This document shows positions 23,290-34,370 of a stretch of DNA of 64,000 nt, piece after piece. The notes beneath the pieces are model-generated. The model saw only the letters and a list, made by a program, of their open reading frames with translations. It did not search any database and had not been told where the DNA came from. The DNA is from Meghimatium bilineatum (lineage: Eukaryota > Mollusca > Gastropoda > Stylommatophora > Philomycidae): positions 64,881,349 to 64,945,348 of the forward strand of contig CM067322.1 of assembly GCA_034231615.1 (NCBI GenBank), given 5' to 3'. The position numbers and the translations under genes are program-made. Numbering within the stretch: the stretch's first letter is position 1; every line of letters begins with the position of its first letter.

Positions 23290-23530
23290 TTTAGTGAATG
23301 CGAGAATGGTTACATAATATTAATATCAGAAAGAGAACATTTATTTTTGGACACGTTATGGTGGATATGACGAAGATGGATACAACTGGAAATAGAAGGA
23401 AAGAGAAATTGAGGACGACAACATGAGAGGATATTATATGATGTGTTGTCGTGGCATTGCAAGAAGTCAACAACGAACTTGACAAAAAATACTGCAAATA
23501 GAGAGCTGTGGAGAACTATGATGGACTAAG
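23290..23530 (+). mobile_element. LINE-A 3' relic
   Basis: The text LIFGHVMVDMTKMDTTGN-like followed by GRQHERILYDVLSWH and NRELWRTMMD parallels the C-terminal part of LINE-A copies at 27850-28115 and 53309-53840. Decayed. Confidence 0.5.
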
Positions 23531-24305
23531 TCATTCATTCTACATGGTTTCTGATTATAATGAATGAACTTCATAAACCAAATAATAATGAAAAGACTAT
23601 CCAAATAATGAACCTTGAATTTCTTGTTTTCATCGTATCAATACCCCCCACTCCCACTCTCACCCTTGAAAAAACATAATGAAAGAAAACTACACACAGT
23701 ACAATTATGAACTGCTATATGATTTTTTTTTAAGACTTGGAGACTTAGTGGATTTAGTATTTAAAAAAACAAAACTAGTATATAATTTATTTATTGCATT
23801 ACGAACAGGGGTATGGAAATTACTAGATAGTAATTTTGTAATTTCGGGGGGGGGAGCGGGTGGTCACCTGACCAACCTTGATCTACGCTGTGTGCGTCCG
23901 TGAGTACTTCGTATGAGTTTAAGAACACATTTGCCAGCTTCCACTATTTTCCAATATTTACTTCTTCCTCAATGTTAATCTCCATTTTGAAAGTGTTTTT
24001 CCTCAGAATTATGGATTTCAAACTGTTGGGATGTCTTAAATATTGCCCCTTTAGGGATTTGATTACTCATGTCGGCAGGTGGATCTTTGGAACGAACAAA
24101 TCCCAAGTATTTACCACTGGCGATCTATATAGATTAATCTTTAGAATAGTTACCACTAGAGATCTATAGAGATGCATTTTTATTATAATGTTGAACTTAT
24201 CTTTCGAAATCATATTGAACCTTGTCATGGCAGCCATCGTCATTTTGTCTTAACTTGCTTATATTTCCGGAATAGATTACTGCGTATTGTTTATTGAATA
24301 CCGTC
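23530..24305. other. Unassigned DNA
   Basis: No exon supported. Contains a G run at 23846-23853 and a 30-bp near-duplication around 24115-24175. Confidence 0.3.
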
Positions 24306-24309
24306 GAAG

Positions 24310-24447
24310 ACGTATTCCGATGTTACTGGCCGTTTCCGCAAATAGAACGGAGACAACGCATTTACATCCAGCTGGAAATATAGTAGGACAGCTGTTCTTT
24401 CATAAGAGAGAACTAACGTGAGTTTGAGAATGAACGCTACAGAAAAA
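24310..24447 (+). mobile_element. SINE-B copy, diverged
   Basis: Recognisable by GGCCGTTTCCGCAAATAGAA, GACAACGCATTTACAT, AGCTGGAAATATAGTAGGAC and GAGTTTGAGAATGAACGCT. Confidence 0.65.
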
Positions 24448-24984
24448 GATTTATGCTAAATCTGCAGACATGAAGATCATTGAAAATCGTTTTGCAACCA
24501 AAACGATTAAAAATACGGATATTGAATTCTTGATTGACATGTTGAGACAAGGCAGTGTTTTCATTATAACTCTTATCATAACAAAATCTGACCGCACCGA
24601 GTAAGATATTAAATACAGATTTCCTGCTGCAGCCAACTATGCCCCTATTGTACATCAATTAAGTATGTATGAATTTCAAACATTTGTCAAAAATTAGAAA
24701 ATGCATTATATTTTTCCGCACTTTTTTTGCGCAAAGTTAATTAATTATTAAAATGTTTATATAATTTTTAAAAAAATTTTTTTTTTGGGGGGGGGGATTT
24801 CTTTTTACATAATTAAGCAGGGTGTATTCCTAAATTCTTGAGAGTTGGCAAGGAAGGAAGGATGTCAAAACTTGTTAAAATTTGTTTTGTTGACGTACTT
24901 TATGGGTTCGTAAATAAACATCACTCTTTGGTGTGTTTGTATATGTTTATGTGAATAGTTGGCATCATTGACGTGAGGCTTTCA

Positions 24985-25370
24985 CTAATCTACTAACAAT
25001 TATGGCTTTCAATTGACAACTAATCTACAAATAATTATACGTTTTGGTTACAAACTAATCTATGAATAATTATAGCTATTCATTTCAAACTAATCTTCAA
25101 ACAATTATAGCTTTTCATTTCAAACTAATATACTATTCATTACAACTTTCATTCCAATATAAATATACTACATATATATGTAGAATATTTATGATGAAAT
25201 ATAATACATTTCATCTACTAGTAACTAAATCTTTCATTCACATGACTCTACTAGTTAATATACTTTTTTCATTCAGAACTAATCTACTAGTTAATATACT
25301 TTTTCATTCAGAACTAATCTACTAGCAATTACATTTTTTTTCCATTCATAACGAATCTAGAAGTAATTAC
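24985..25370 (+). repeat. Left arm of a large inverted repeat
   Basis: Made of about 34-bp AT-rich units (TTTCAAACTAATCT plus AATTATAGC). The reverse complement matches 27084-27425 over nearly the whole length, with the same landmarks in the same order (CTTCTAGATTCGTTATGAAT, ACTAGTAGAGTCATGTGAAT, ATATATATGTAGTATATTTA, CCAAAACGTATAATTA). The innermost matching base is near 25370. Confidence 0.85.
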
Positions 25371-25929
25371 TCATGATTTCATCTATCAATGATGTGTGGG
25401 TATGTGGGTCTCACCAATGATGTGTGGGTCTGTGGGTCTCAACAATGGCCCACTAGACAAACCACACATGCAACAGAAAACTTTAGTAGATGACATGCCA
25501 TTATATTGAGGTTATCTTCTTATAGAAGCTTCATGGCACGTCATCTATACAATTATGCTTCTTATGCTTTTATTTTGTTGTTGAAATGTGTTTCATGTTT
25601 ATTTGAATATATGTGTGCACCCTCTATGGTTGGGAGGGAGCCAGAGATGTTCTGTGCAGCACTGGGGAGGAGGAAACTGACAGCACTGTTTTTTCCTATG
25701 GCTGAGACCCATCATAGAGGCACAGTGACTCAGGACGTGACAATCCTTTTGACTTGAACATTTGGTTGTATGCCTGGAGAAATAGAGAAGTTCAGCATAA
25801 CCAGTAGTCAATTGGTGGCGGGGAATGAGCAGAGTTAACTATATCTTGGCTACAGTGGTTAGGAACAGTGCATATGTTGAAACCTACCTTTCTGGGGGTG
25901 TGATAGTTATTCTTTGGCTCTGTCCCGGG

Positions 25930-26045
25930 GTTGGTCAAAAATCCACAGGATACCCAGAAATATAATGCCATTTAATAGCATTGGGTCAAAGGGCATGATC
26001 CCATGGACCGCTGGATCAGCAACCAAGCAACCAGCCATCAATGAT
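25930..26045 (+). mobile_element. LINE 3' tail fragment
   Basis: ATAGCATTGGGTCAAAGGGC followed by ATG.TCCCATGGACCGCTGGA is nearly identical to the end of the RNase H-type LINE piece at 47960-48005, and to a diverged copy at 32000-32045. Confidence 0.6.
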
Positions 26046-26289
26046 GTGTAAAATTCTGGCCAGCATCGCGGTTGTTTGTAACTAAACATAATTGCGTCTT
26101 TTTTTCATGTCTAATTTAATGAGATCAGGTTTGTAAGACAATCTCTTTGTATTTCGTTTTGTTTGTTTATTTCTAGTTCGTTGTTGTTTCTTGATAAAAG
26201 TCTTTATTAGTTCGTAACATGGAAAAAGTTCTTATCTCTTAGGTTTTTTAAATTTCTTATTAATATTAATTTACTATTTGCTATATTCA

Positions 26290-26480
26290 TCATCGTCATC
26301 ATCAAACCCATAACCGTCAGGGTTGCCACTCTGGAAACATCCACACAAAACTTTCGCCATGCATGTCTGTTATCAGTTTTTTGTTTGAGTGGAGAATCTT
26401 ATTCCTGTCCTGGCTTTAATATTGTCGATCCATACTTTCCTCTCTGATTTCTTCGTCTTCTTCCATCATCAAATATCCCT
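26290..26480 (-). mobile_element. LINE relic (3' end)
   Basis: Antisense to a LINE C-terminus. The CATCATC-type tail near 26290 and the block GCCACTCTGGAAACATCC, CGCCATGCATGTC, CGATCCATACTTTCCTC fit a protein end of the DxxSRVATL type. Family assignment uncertain. Confidence 0.35.
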
Positions 26481-27083
26481 ACAAGATATTTTGTGAAGAA
26501 TTTGTTATATTACTAACACCTGACAATAATACATTATAATATTTGTTATATTTTCTTAGTTTTGTTACTGAGACACTCTCCACATTGGCGGATATCGTCT
26601 GACAGTTTGGTTATTGTTTCACATTGTGCTATAATGTCAGTTTATTTAAAAAAAAGGTTAATAACAAAGCAGACGGAGATGAAATAAACAATAATTTAAT
26701 GTTATAGCGTAACATGCAGTTTTTCTTTCATTATGCGTTATTTAATATACTGTATATATTTGATAAAATGTACCGAATGGGCCAATTAAGTGGTATATAA
26801 TGTTGTAATCGTGATCGCTGTAGATTTTGTCTCTCGAAATTAAACCGCAGATGCACATTACTATGTCAGGGTTGTAAGAAATACTCGAAGCAACAAATAT
26901 AGTATACAGCAGGTGTTCACGAACATTGAGAGGTATATAAAATACTCTCATCAACAAAAGACATCCAACAAGTCGAGAATTTTAATAAATATAATTGTTT
27001 TGCTTATGCCTATACAGGTTTGTAATACTATCGTACAAGAACGTACGCTATTTTAGATTAATTCCGAATGAAAAGCTGTACAG

Positions 27084-27425
27084 GTAATTACTTCTAGATT
27101 CGTTATGAATGAAAAAATATATTAACTAGTAGAGTCATGTGAATGAAAGCTTTTGTTACTAGTAGATGAAATGTATTATATTTCCTCATAATATTTCACC
27201 ATATAGGACCCTATATTCTACACATATATATGTAGTATATTTATATTGGAATGAAAGTTGTAATTAATAGTATATTAGTTTGAAATGAAAAGCTATAATT
27301 ACTCGAAGATTAGTTTGAAATGAAAAGCTATAATTACTCGAAGATTAGTTTGAAATGAAAAACTATAATTATTCATAGATTAGTTTGTAGCCAAAACGTA
27401 TAATTACTTGTATATTAGTTTTGAA
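27084..27425 (-). repeat. Right arm of the large inverted repeat
   Basis: Reverse-complement partner of 24985-25370. Its 34-bp units (AATTACTCGAAGATTAGTTT) continue with lower similarity to about 27560. Confidence 0.85.
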
Positions 27426-27848
27426 TGAATGCTGTAATTACTCGTAAATTAGTTTTGAATAAACAGCAGTAAATACTAGTAGATTACTTTTTAATTGAAA
27501 GCTGAATTAAATCGCAGATTGGGTTTACATGAAAAGCGGTAATTCGACATAATCAATTTGAATTGAAAATCGTAATTGCTCACAGATAACGCAGACTAGT
27601 GTTTATCCTTTCGATTGAGAGTGTGGGGAAAGGGGGAAGTGTGTGGGGGAACAAGGTGATGTTTTACCTGTTGAGTTCGAATATGAATAAGGCTGATATG
27701 CAGACACTCCATATAAATCGATATTTCATCGAAAGTTAGGCAAAGTAGTGGCACTGTACAACTAAAACATCTGACCTCGAACAGTCCATATTTCGTAATG
27801 ATAATGTACCCTGGTGTTGAAATGTAGAGGTGTTGAAATAGTCAAATG
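27426..27848. other. Diverged AT-rich units, then unassigned DNA
   Basis: 27426-27560 contains weaker copies of the 34-bp unit. The remainder to 27848 shows no gene or element. Confidence 0.35.
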
Positions 27849-27849
27849 C

Positions 27850-28120
27850 AAAACGTACCTTAATCAACAATATAAGAAAAATGCAATCTCTTTTTTTGGC
27901 CACTTCATGAGACAGGCAGGTTTAAATAACATTGTCACAACAGGCAAAATTGAAGGCAACAGAGACAGAGGGCGACAACGTGAGATAATATTAGACTGTT
28001 TGACAGCCTGGCACGGCAAGGAAACAACAATGACCTTGATACATAATACTGTGGACAAAGAGCTGTGGAGAGCCGTGACCGCCTACGCTAGTCGGCATGG
28101 CACCTGATGATAATGAATGT
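27850..28120 (+). mobile_element. LINE-A 3' coding fragment
   Basis: The frame 27814-28107 reads SFFGHFMRQAGLNNIVTTGK, IEGNRDRGRQREIILDCL, AWHGKETTMTLIHNT and AYASRHGT before the stop, then a TGATGATAATGA tail. It is the intact C-terminus of the LINE-A subfamily that ends in TGATGA repeats. Confidence 0.75.
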
Positions 28121-28241
28121 ACCCTGATATATATCGTGTGGGCAGTTGTTTACGAAGTGTGCTTCGACATGTGCCGTTTTTAAGCTCCACGTCCCAACTC
28201 CAAATTCTATTCACAATATATAGTTAGTTAGTTTGGCGTTG

Positions 28242-28402
28242 CCGCCGAAGACAGATGTGTCTGGCCATTTGCGCAAATAAAACGACGCCACACAGCATTT
28301 CCATTCTCTGGACTATATCCTGCTGTAAATCTAGTGCGGTCATTGTTCTGCTACAATAGAGATCTAGTGGGAGTTCGAGAAAGAACGCTGAAGAAGAAGA
28401 AG
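28242..28402 (+). mobile_element. SINE-B copy with target-site duplication
   Basis: 161 bp between GTTTGGCGTTG (28231-28241) and GTTTGTCGTTG (28403-28413), 10 of 11 identical. Starts CCGCCGAAGACAGATGTGTC and ends GCTGAAGAAGAAGAA. Confidence 0.85.
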
Positions 28403-28609
28403 TTTGTCGTTGGATTACCATCGCTGCACTCCTGATAAGTCTGATTTACTCTTGCGTGTAGCAATCATTACAGGAATGACAAAGTTCAGTTCCCTGTTCC
28501 TTTACAACTATTTTTCTAAGCCAACAGTTGCGCTTATTTCTAGCAACGCCGCATTTCGATTATTTTGGACAAGGAAGAGAAATCCTCATAAATTTAATTT
28601 GGCAGTGTT

Positions 28610-28745
28610 TCTCGTAAGGAGTTTTAAAAGTCGGCACGATCCGTTGCTCTACCACACGACACAGTAGCTGTGCAAGCTAACCGATCTGCTATCTCATTCC
28701 CTTGAACATCCACATGACCAGCACGAAAATCAACGTGTCGCATTA
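28610..28745 (-). mobile_element. LINE RNase H relic
   Basis: The minus-strand translation reads HVDFRAGHVDVQGNEIADRL, the conserved last block of a LINE RNase H domain. Distinct in sequence from LINE-J at 21080. Confidence 0.6.
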
Positions 28746-28765
28746 CAACATCGATCTCTCCTCTG

Positions 28766-29128
28766 CCTCAATCCACTATTCTCTATACTTTCTAAATCCA
28801 CTATTCTCTCCACTGTCTCAATCCACTATTCTCTCCACTGTCTCAATCCACTGTTGTCTCCACTGCCTCAATCCACTATTCTCTCCACTGCCTCAATTCA
28901 CCTTTCTCTCCATTGCCTCAGTCCACTATTCTCTCCACTGCCTCAATCCAATATTCTCTACACTACATCAATCCCATATTCTCTACACTGCCTCAATCCA
29001 CTATTCTCTACACTGCCTCAATCCACTATTCTCTCCACTGCCTCAATTCACCTTTCTCTCCATTACCTCAGTCCACTATTCTCTCCACTGCCTCAATCCA
29101 CTATTCTCTCCACTGCCGCAATCCACTG
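28766..29128. repeat. 25-bp minisatellite, about 14 copies
   Basis: Unit CCTCAATCCACTATTCTCTC plus CACTG. Because the period is 25, all three frames stay open and give overlapping LNPLFSPLPQ-type frames (28702-29215). These are repeat artefacts. Confidence 0.9.
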
Positions 29129-29129
29129 T

Positions 29130-29497
29130 TCAGGAGCGCAACCGGTCTATATTTTAATAATCGGGCTCATCGAGTCACTGGGAATACAAAAATGAGTCAC
29201 TCTATATATAAGTAATGAATAGCGAAGGTGACTTGTTCATAAGAATCAAATATGACAATATTTTAAGTTTTCCAACAATGAAAACATTCTTCAACTTTAT
29301 AGCATAGGGTCTTAACAATTGCACTCCATGCACTGAAAATCATCACGTAACCAGAATTGCAAAGAATATGAATATATTCACAGAATGAAAATCCTTACTG
29401 GAATCAACCCAGAACACCAGAAATGAAAGCCTTCTGTACAACATCAGACAAGTGTTCAGACACATTAAAAATGATCAGGGAAATAAGAAAGTGGACC
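29130..29497. other. Unassigned DNA
   Basis: No exon or repeat recognised. Confidence 0.3.
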
Positions 29498-29625
29498 CAA
29501 AACCATGCTGACGTCGGATGTGTCAGGTAGAAAGCTGCAGAAATGCTGTAAACAATGACACAGCACTCCGTTCTCCAGATTGCATCATGTTAATCTGCAG
29601 GAGTTTCAGAACAATGAAGAAGATT
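29498..29625 (+). mobile_element. SINE-A copy, 5'-truncated
   Basis: Begins in the GACCCAAAACCATGCTGACG block and runs through GTCGGATGTGTCAGGTAGAA to GTTAATCTGCAGGAGTTTCA. Confidence 0.7.
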
Positions 29626-29930
29626 GTTTGTCACTAACCCCAGAAATTGCGAGCAACTTGCTCTTACTTCCTATGTGCAATATGGTGCTTTCTCTGAGCT
29701 TTCTTTCACACACAGCATATTTTAGATTTAGGCGTAGTGCAATGCCTATTAAAGAAGCCTTTTACTCAGCTATATGTTACGAGACGAGTTGGTATTTTGT
29801 CTGTTACCCACTGTGCATCTTTCCTCCAACAAGGCGCTTCGCAGCCAGCGTATTGTTCCTCGTGTAGGAAGAATATTCCATTACCACCCTTCGTGACCCT
29901 AGGTCCCAGACCCAATTTCTTCTTCATGAA
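29625..29930. other. Unassigned DNA
   Basis: No gene seen. Possibly part of a LINE relic that includes 30130-30370, but not demonstrable. Confidence 0.3.
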
Positions 29931-29931
29931 C

Positions 29932-30055
29932 CTTGCTGCAAATAATCGATTTCTTCTGTATGAACCTTGTTGCCAATAATCTATTTCTTCTGTATGAACA
30001 TTGTTGCCAATAGTAGATTTCTTCTGTATGAACCTTGTTGCCAATAGTCAAATTA
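29932..30055. repeat. 34-bp minisatellite, 3.5 copies
   Basis: Unit TTGTTGCCAATAGTAGATTT plus CTTCTGTATGAACC, with slight variation between copies. Confidence 0.85.
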
Positions 30056-30129
30056 GACTCAGTGTTGATATCACTTCCTATGCGAGGTGAATCTTCGACA
30101 TACACGTCAGGGAAGGGGGGGGGGGTGGG

Positions 30130-30370
30130 TCTGGAATTTTGCTTGTGCATTTGTCACACACTCGCCTCGTCCGCTTGTTATGGCCTTCCAATTCATCTGC
30201 AGGCGCGACCTGTGTTTTTTACTCTGGGCTGTTGCATTTATCATCCAAAGATTGCAGCCTGTCTCGGACAAAGAGCTACTCAGTCAACGAACAAATCTCG
30301 TGTAATAAGACATCATTCACCTCTGTGTCCTTTGGTACTGAACCCAATCCTCTCAGTATGAGTCGTGTTG
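30130..30370 (-). mobile_element. Probable LINE C-terminal relic
   Basis: The antisense frames have the cysteine-rich character of LINE C-termini and the text is continuous with the LINE-rich surroundings, but no decisive motif is preserved. Confidence 0.25.
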
Positions 30371-30704
30371 GGCAACGTCGATAGTCGAGTTAGACTAGGT
30401 TTGCTATGTCCTCAAAGACAAGAACTTGATCCCCGTCTACGTTGCCCACAGCGTTCAGAGTCCTAGCCGCATCACTGCTTCGGTCAGAGATTAGGTTTCC
30501 AACATCTGAATCATGACTCCTACTTTAGATGGGGTCAATTGCGGTGAGGTATGCGGGCTTGTGTGTGTTCTCGAGCATGAAGATCATTTCCGCCGTACGG
30601 TCTCACATATGACAATTGTGACTTCGATGCCACTATATCGTTTTACAATACACAACGCTGTCATCTAGCGTGTACTGCCGTTTCCAGATTAAATGTGTAC
30701 TCTG
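30370..30704. other. Unassigned DNA
   Basis: No exon or element supported. Confidence 0.3.
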
Positions 30705-30978
30705 AGTATTGCCATATCCTAGCGAAGTTTACCCATATCGAGACATTAACATTGTTATACCCTAGCGAAATCTACCCATATCGCAACATTAACATTGTTA
30801 TACCCTAGCGAAATCTACCCATATCGTAACATTAACATTGTTATACCCTAGCGAAATCTACCCATATCGTAACATTAACATTGCTATATCCTAGCGAAAT
30901 CTACCCATATCGCAACATTAACATTGTTATACCCTAGCGAAATCTACCCATATCGGGACATTAACATTGTTATATCCA
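30705..30978. repeat. 43-bp minisatellite, about 6 copies
   Basis: Unit TTATACCCTAGCGAAATCTA, CCCATATCGTAACATTAACA, TTG. Copies differ mainly at the base after ATATCG. Confidence 0.9.
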
Positions 30979-30979
30979 G

Positions 30980-31254
30980 CGTTGCTGGATGTGCTGGTGT
31001 AGAGGTATCAGAGATATTGCTTGTCTCTTTGCAGGCAGTTCTTATTCCACCTACAGCCTCTACATCAACGGACACGATCCCCAAAAGTGTTGGCCAGGAA
31101 CACAGCTGAAGCCGTTGTGTTTCCTTTTCCAAGGTTCACCACGACGAGGTACTTTTATGATATTGGTTATCTGCTAACCCTGGGTCCGCACGAGAGTAAT
31201 GTTGAAACCCGTGCACTCCATACATCAAAGATATAAACCAGGGAAAAAACAGAG
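30980..31254. other. Unassigned DNA
   Basis: Sequence 31080-31215 has a diverged relative at 35620-35740 (AGTGTTGGC.AGGAACACAGC, GCCG..GTG..TTCC, GGTACTTTTA), so it is part of an unnamed dispersed repeat. Confidence 0.45.
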
Positions 31255-31415
31255 ACCATCATATAAACCAGCAGTTGATGAATCATGCGGATGAGTGTGG
31301 AAATATCTAGCCCTATCCATTCCTTGATGTTGTCTGTCCATGTCTTTATTTGTCCTCCTCTGCTTCTTCCACCCTCGACAGTTCCCTGCAGTATTATTTT
31401 TGACAAATCCATATC
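31255..31415 (-). mobile_element. LINE-F 3' relic
   Basis: The minus-strand translation reads IILQGTVEGGRSRGGQIKTW, TDNIKEWIGLDISTLIR, the same C-terminal block seen in sense at 37185-37400 and 43573-43731. Confidence 0.65.
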
Positions 31416-31577
31416 AGGGCTTGACTCCTAGAGAAGAACGAGGGAAAAAGTATCATTGGTCAAGATAAATGCTATTTTGATATTAATACGCATGACTATA
31501 TGGAAAAGGGACTGGTTTAATAGAGTGTATTTCTCCTTCCGAGGCTAGATAAATGTACACCTTATATGGAACAAAAT

Positions 31578-31950
31578 TCATAGTGAAATCGGATGTGTCA
31601 GAACGAATGCGTAGATATCATAGCAAAAGTTATAAACTATGACACATGCATTCCGTTCTCCGGAATCATCATCATCACGTGACATATTCTTTCGATAAAG
31701 TTGTCTTTGTAGTTGATTTCCAGAGCCCGATTCTATCCTGTGCCAATCTCTCTGCTTCCTCCAACGATATCTTCATACAGTCTGTGATGTCATTTGTCCA
31801 TCTCCTTCTAGGTCTACCTCTTCTTCTTCTTCCCGGAATTCTGCCCTTTAATATGCGTCTCTCCACGCTATTGTGTCTTTTTATATGTCCGAAATAACTC
31901 TCGGGACTACATACTATTATCCAGTATTATGAGAACAAACGCAGAGAAAG
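31578..31950 (+). mobile_element. SINE-A copy split by a LINE-D insertion
   Basis: The 5' half, 31578-31664 (GAAATCGGATGTGTCAGAAC to CCGTTCTCCGGA), is continued at about 31902-31950 (GGGACTACATACTATTATCC, GAGAACAAACGCAG). The gap is filled by a minus-strand LINE-D 3' end. Confidence 0.7.
31665..31898 (-). mobile_element. LINE-D 3' end nested in SINE-A
   Basis: The minus-strand frame 31675-31866 reads RILKGRIPGRRRRGRPRRRW, TNDITDCMKISLEEAERLAQ, KEYVT, then a GTGATGATGATGATT tail next to the SINE. 5'-truncated to about 230 bp. Confidence 0.7.
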
Positions 31951-31954
31951 TAAC

Positions 31955-32060
31955 AGAATATGGAACACAACAGCTCACAAACACATGCATGTATCACACA
32001 TAATGGCATTGAGTCATAGGTCATGGACCACTGGATCAGCAATCAACCAAAAACAACCAC
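31955..32060 (+). mobile_element. RNase H-type LINE 3' tail, diverged
   Basis: GGAACACAACAGCTCACAAA, CACATGCATGTATCACACA and CATGGACCACTGGATCAGCA parallel the 3' end of the copy at 47665-48020. Confidence 0.55.
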
Positions 32061-32229
32061 AGTTTACATAGACCGACGATGCCTACGCTTTTTATATGTG
32101 TAACCAAAACTTATTATGAATTCAATCTTAAACCCCTAGTGTTCCTATCTATCTATCTATTGTGCTGTATACCCCCCCCCCCCAAATCCAATCGTGAGGG
32201 AGGGGAGGATTCTGAGTTGTTTTTTTATT

Positions 32230-32562
32230 TGGTCATTTGAGTTCCATTGGCCATGGTCAGCCCGTGTCTATTTAATGTTTTTGTGATTGTCTCTGCCCAT
32301 CTATTTCTTGGTCTTCCATGTTCCTTGTAGCCCGGTTTTCTGCTGATGTATGCGCGAAGGGCTGTTTGCGCAGGTTCCATTCTCGTGATTTGGCCAAACC
32401 ATCTGGTTTGCTGCCTTTCGATGTAGTCTTGACTTGAGATAGTCTTTACTTCTTTCCTGATACCTTCATTACTCCGGCGGTCTCTTCTCGTGATATTTAT
32501 AGCTTTCCTCAAACATCTCATTTCACAAAATGTGATCTTTTTCACTAGTGTCTTTGTCAATA
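32230..32562 (-). mobile_element. LINE-B-like relic
   Basis: A minus-strand frame of 111 aa with CEMRCLRKAINITRRDR, IERQQTRWFGQITRMEPAQT and GRPRNRWAETITKTL. This is the RT C-terminal region, with the same arrangement as LINE-B at 43787-44060. Confidence 0.6.
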
Positions 32563-32960
32563 GTCATGTTTGACATTGGTAACACAAAGTTTGTATAAAA
32601 ATACTGTTTAACAATTCTCGTTTTGTAGCCGTGCAGATTGATGGGGGTTTAATTAAGTATTGGTGACAGTTTTTAAGCCACAGCATTGGCTTTTTGACAT
32701 CTTGTTTCAATCTCTCTTTATTCTTAAGAAAAGCCTTATGGGTTAAACGTTCATTTGTCCGTTTTGAACAATGTCTGCTATGAACACTGTCCGTTATGAA
32801 CACTGTATCTATAATACTATTGTCGTGCCCGATAGTCTGTGAGTGAACGGTAAACTCACTATCTTGTGTAAATACTTTTGTAAATATGTTTAGGCTCCAT
32901 TTAATTTTACTGCAGTCTCACTTATTATCGATTATTTAGCAGGATTTAGTCTAGAGAATA
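32562..32960. other. Unassigned DNA
   Basis: No element or exon recognised. Confidence 0.3.
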
Positions 32961-32964
32961 TTGT

Positions 32965-33690
32965 CAATCAATAAATCAATCAAGTGCCATGCCGACTGGC
33001 GTAGGCGATCATGTTTCTCCACGACTCTCTGTCTCTTGTGTTGTCAATAAGCTCGGTTGGTGAGCTTCTACCGTGCCACGATACAAGCCCATCTAGTAAC
33101 TTTTCTCTTTGTCGGCCTCTATCTCTTCTCCCGTTGATCTTTCCAGTGGTTATTAAGTGTTCAAGCTGTGTTCTTCTCAGCACATGCCCTAGAAACCTTG
33201 ACTGTCTGCCTCTAATGTTTGATATGATTGATCTTTTTACGCCAGCATCAATGAGAACCTCTGCGGTATTTTCATCATACTTCTCAGAAACCACATTTCT
33301 GTAGCCTCCAATTCACTTTGAATTTTCTTGTTTATAGTCTATGCTTCACATCCATAAAAAAGAATCGGTTCGATATAACATCTCAGCACCCGAATTCGGG
33401 TCTGCATTGATAGACTTCCATTGCAAAAAATGGTTCTCATTTTTTGGAATGCTGATTTGGCTTGTGCTGTTCGGCTCTTTATCTCACTTGAACATCTACC
33501 TTCTGATGTTAACAGGGTGCCAAGATATTTCACTTTTTCAACTTGTGCTAATTTTGTGTTATTAATTATTATGTTGCATCTTGGTGGTGTATGTCTCTTT
33601 GATACAGCCATTATTTCTGTTTTCTTCTTGTTTAAACTGAGGCCTTTGTTTTCACTTTCCTTCACTACTTTATCTAATAGGGCTTGCAGT
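32965..33690 (-). mobile_element. LINE-A copy, longest in the window
   Basis: The minus-strand frames 33339-33665 and 32980-33294 follow each other. The first has GLSLNKKKTEIMAVSKR, VEKVKYLGTLLTSEGR and CYIEPILFYGCEA. The second has EVLIDAGVKRSIISNIRGRQ, SRFLGHVLRRTQLEHLITTG, SWHGRSSPTELIDNT and AYASRHGT. The 3' end is a run of ATCA/ATCAATAA units at 32965-32983. It is frameshifted near 33300 and lacks the 5' RT and endonuclease parts. Confidence 0.75.
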
Positions 33691-33800
33691 TCTTGTTCGC
33701 TTCATGCGATCAGTACTGTGTCATCAGCATATCTCAGTCCATGTCTTTATTTCCCCTGCTCTGCTTCTTCCACATTCGACAGTTACCTCCAGTATTAAAA
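33690..33800 (-). mobile_element. LINE fragment (RT YADD-side and LINE-F-like end)
   Basis: The reverse complement near 33710-33740 reads YADDTVLIA-like (ACTGTGTCATCAGCATA), the RT active-site region. It is followed outward by a CTTTATTTCCCCTGCTCTG block similar to the LINE-F end at 31340-31380. Confidence 0.45.
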
Positions 33801-34190
33801 CATAAAATACGTATATTTCCTCTTCGTCGTATTCGGCAGTTGGAGCATGGACTTGAATTATCCTGGGTTTTTTTGTGTGTGGTCTATAAACGTATTGTTA
33901 TAAGTTGCTGTTGATAGAGATGCAGCTAATGATAAAGTTAACTTTCTCTTTGTGAGCAATAAACCCCATGCGATTCCGGTTTAGGAAAAACGCGACAGTA
34001 GAGTTGGGCCTGAGTTCCTTCGCCATCTTAGCCGAGGTGTCATTCACCAATATTATGAACCCCTCGTCCAAGTCTGTCTCTTTACATATATTTTAAATCA
34101 CCGTTGACTAGAGGCTTGTCTCGAGTTGAACAGTGCTTTAGTTCCGATTTCCATGTAGCGTTTTCTCTATTCTATCTTCACGTCTGTGTA
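33800..34190. other. Unassigned DNA
   Basis: Nothing supported beyond short LINE-like stretches. Confidence 0.3.
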
Positions 34191-34194
34191 AGTA

Positions 34195-34370
34195 AAACAG
34201 CGGCAAAGAAGATCAACGCCTTCGAGCTGAAATGCTACAGAAAGATATTTAGAATATCATGGAAGGAAACAATTAGAAACTCAGATATTATAAACACATT
34301 GAAGATTCCAGAGTGTTGGTTACTAAACACAATAACAAAAAGAAAACTACGCCTTTTTGGTCATATTATC
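34195..34370 (+). mobile_element. LINE relic abutting an opposite LINE-C
   Basis: The plus-strand frame reads KTAAKKINAFELKCYRKIF, RISWKETIRNSDIINTLKI and ITKRKLRLFGHI, the RT C-terminal region. It stops abruptly at the ATTATCATTATCATTA repeat that is the tail of the next element. Confidence 0.6.

Larger units (their letters stand above)
25371..27083. other. 1.7-kb spacer between inverted-repeat arms
   Basis: Holds a 30-bp duplication at 25388-25446 (TGTGTGGG.. / TCTCA.CAATG), a LINE tail at 25930-26045, a LINE relic at 26290-26480 and otherwise unassigned AT-rich DNA. No transposase-like frame is visible. Confidence 0.5.

Noticed and set aside
28702-29215. Three overlapping open frames of 100-151 aa
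   Set aside because: They arise from a 25-bp tandem repeat that keeps all frames open. The products are the same repetitive peptide.
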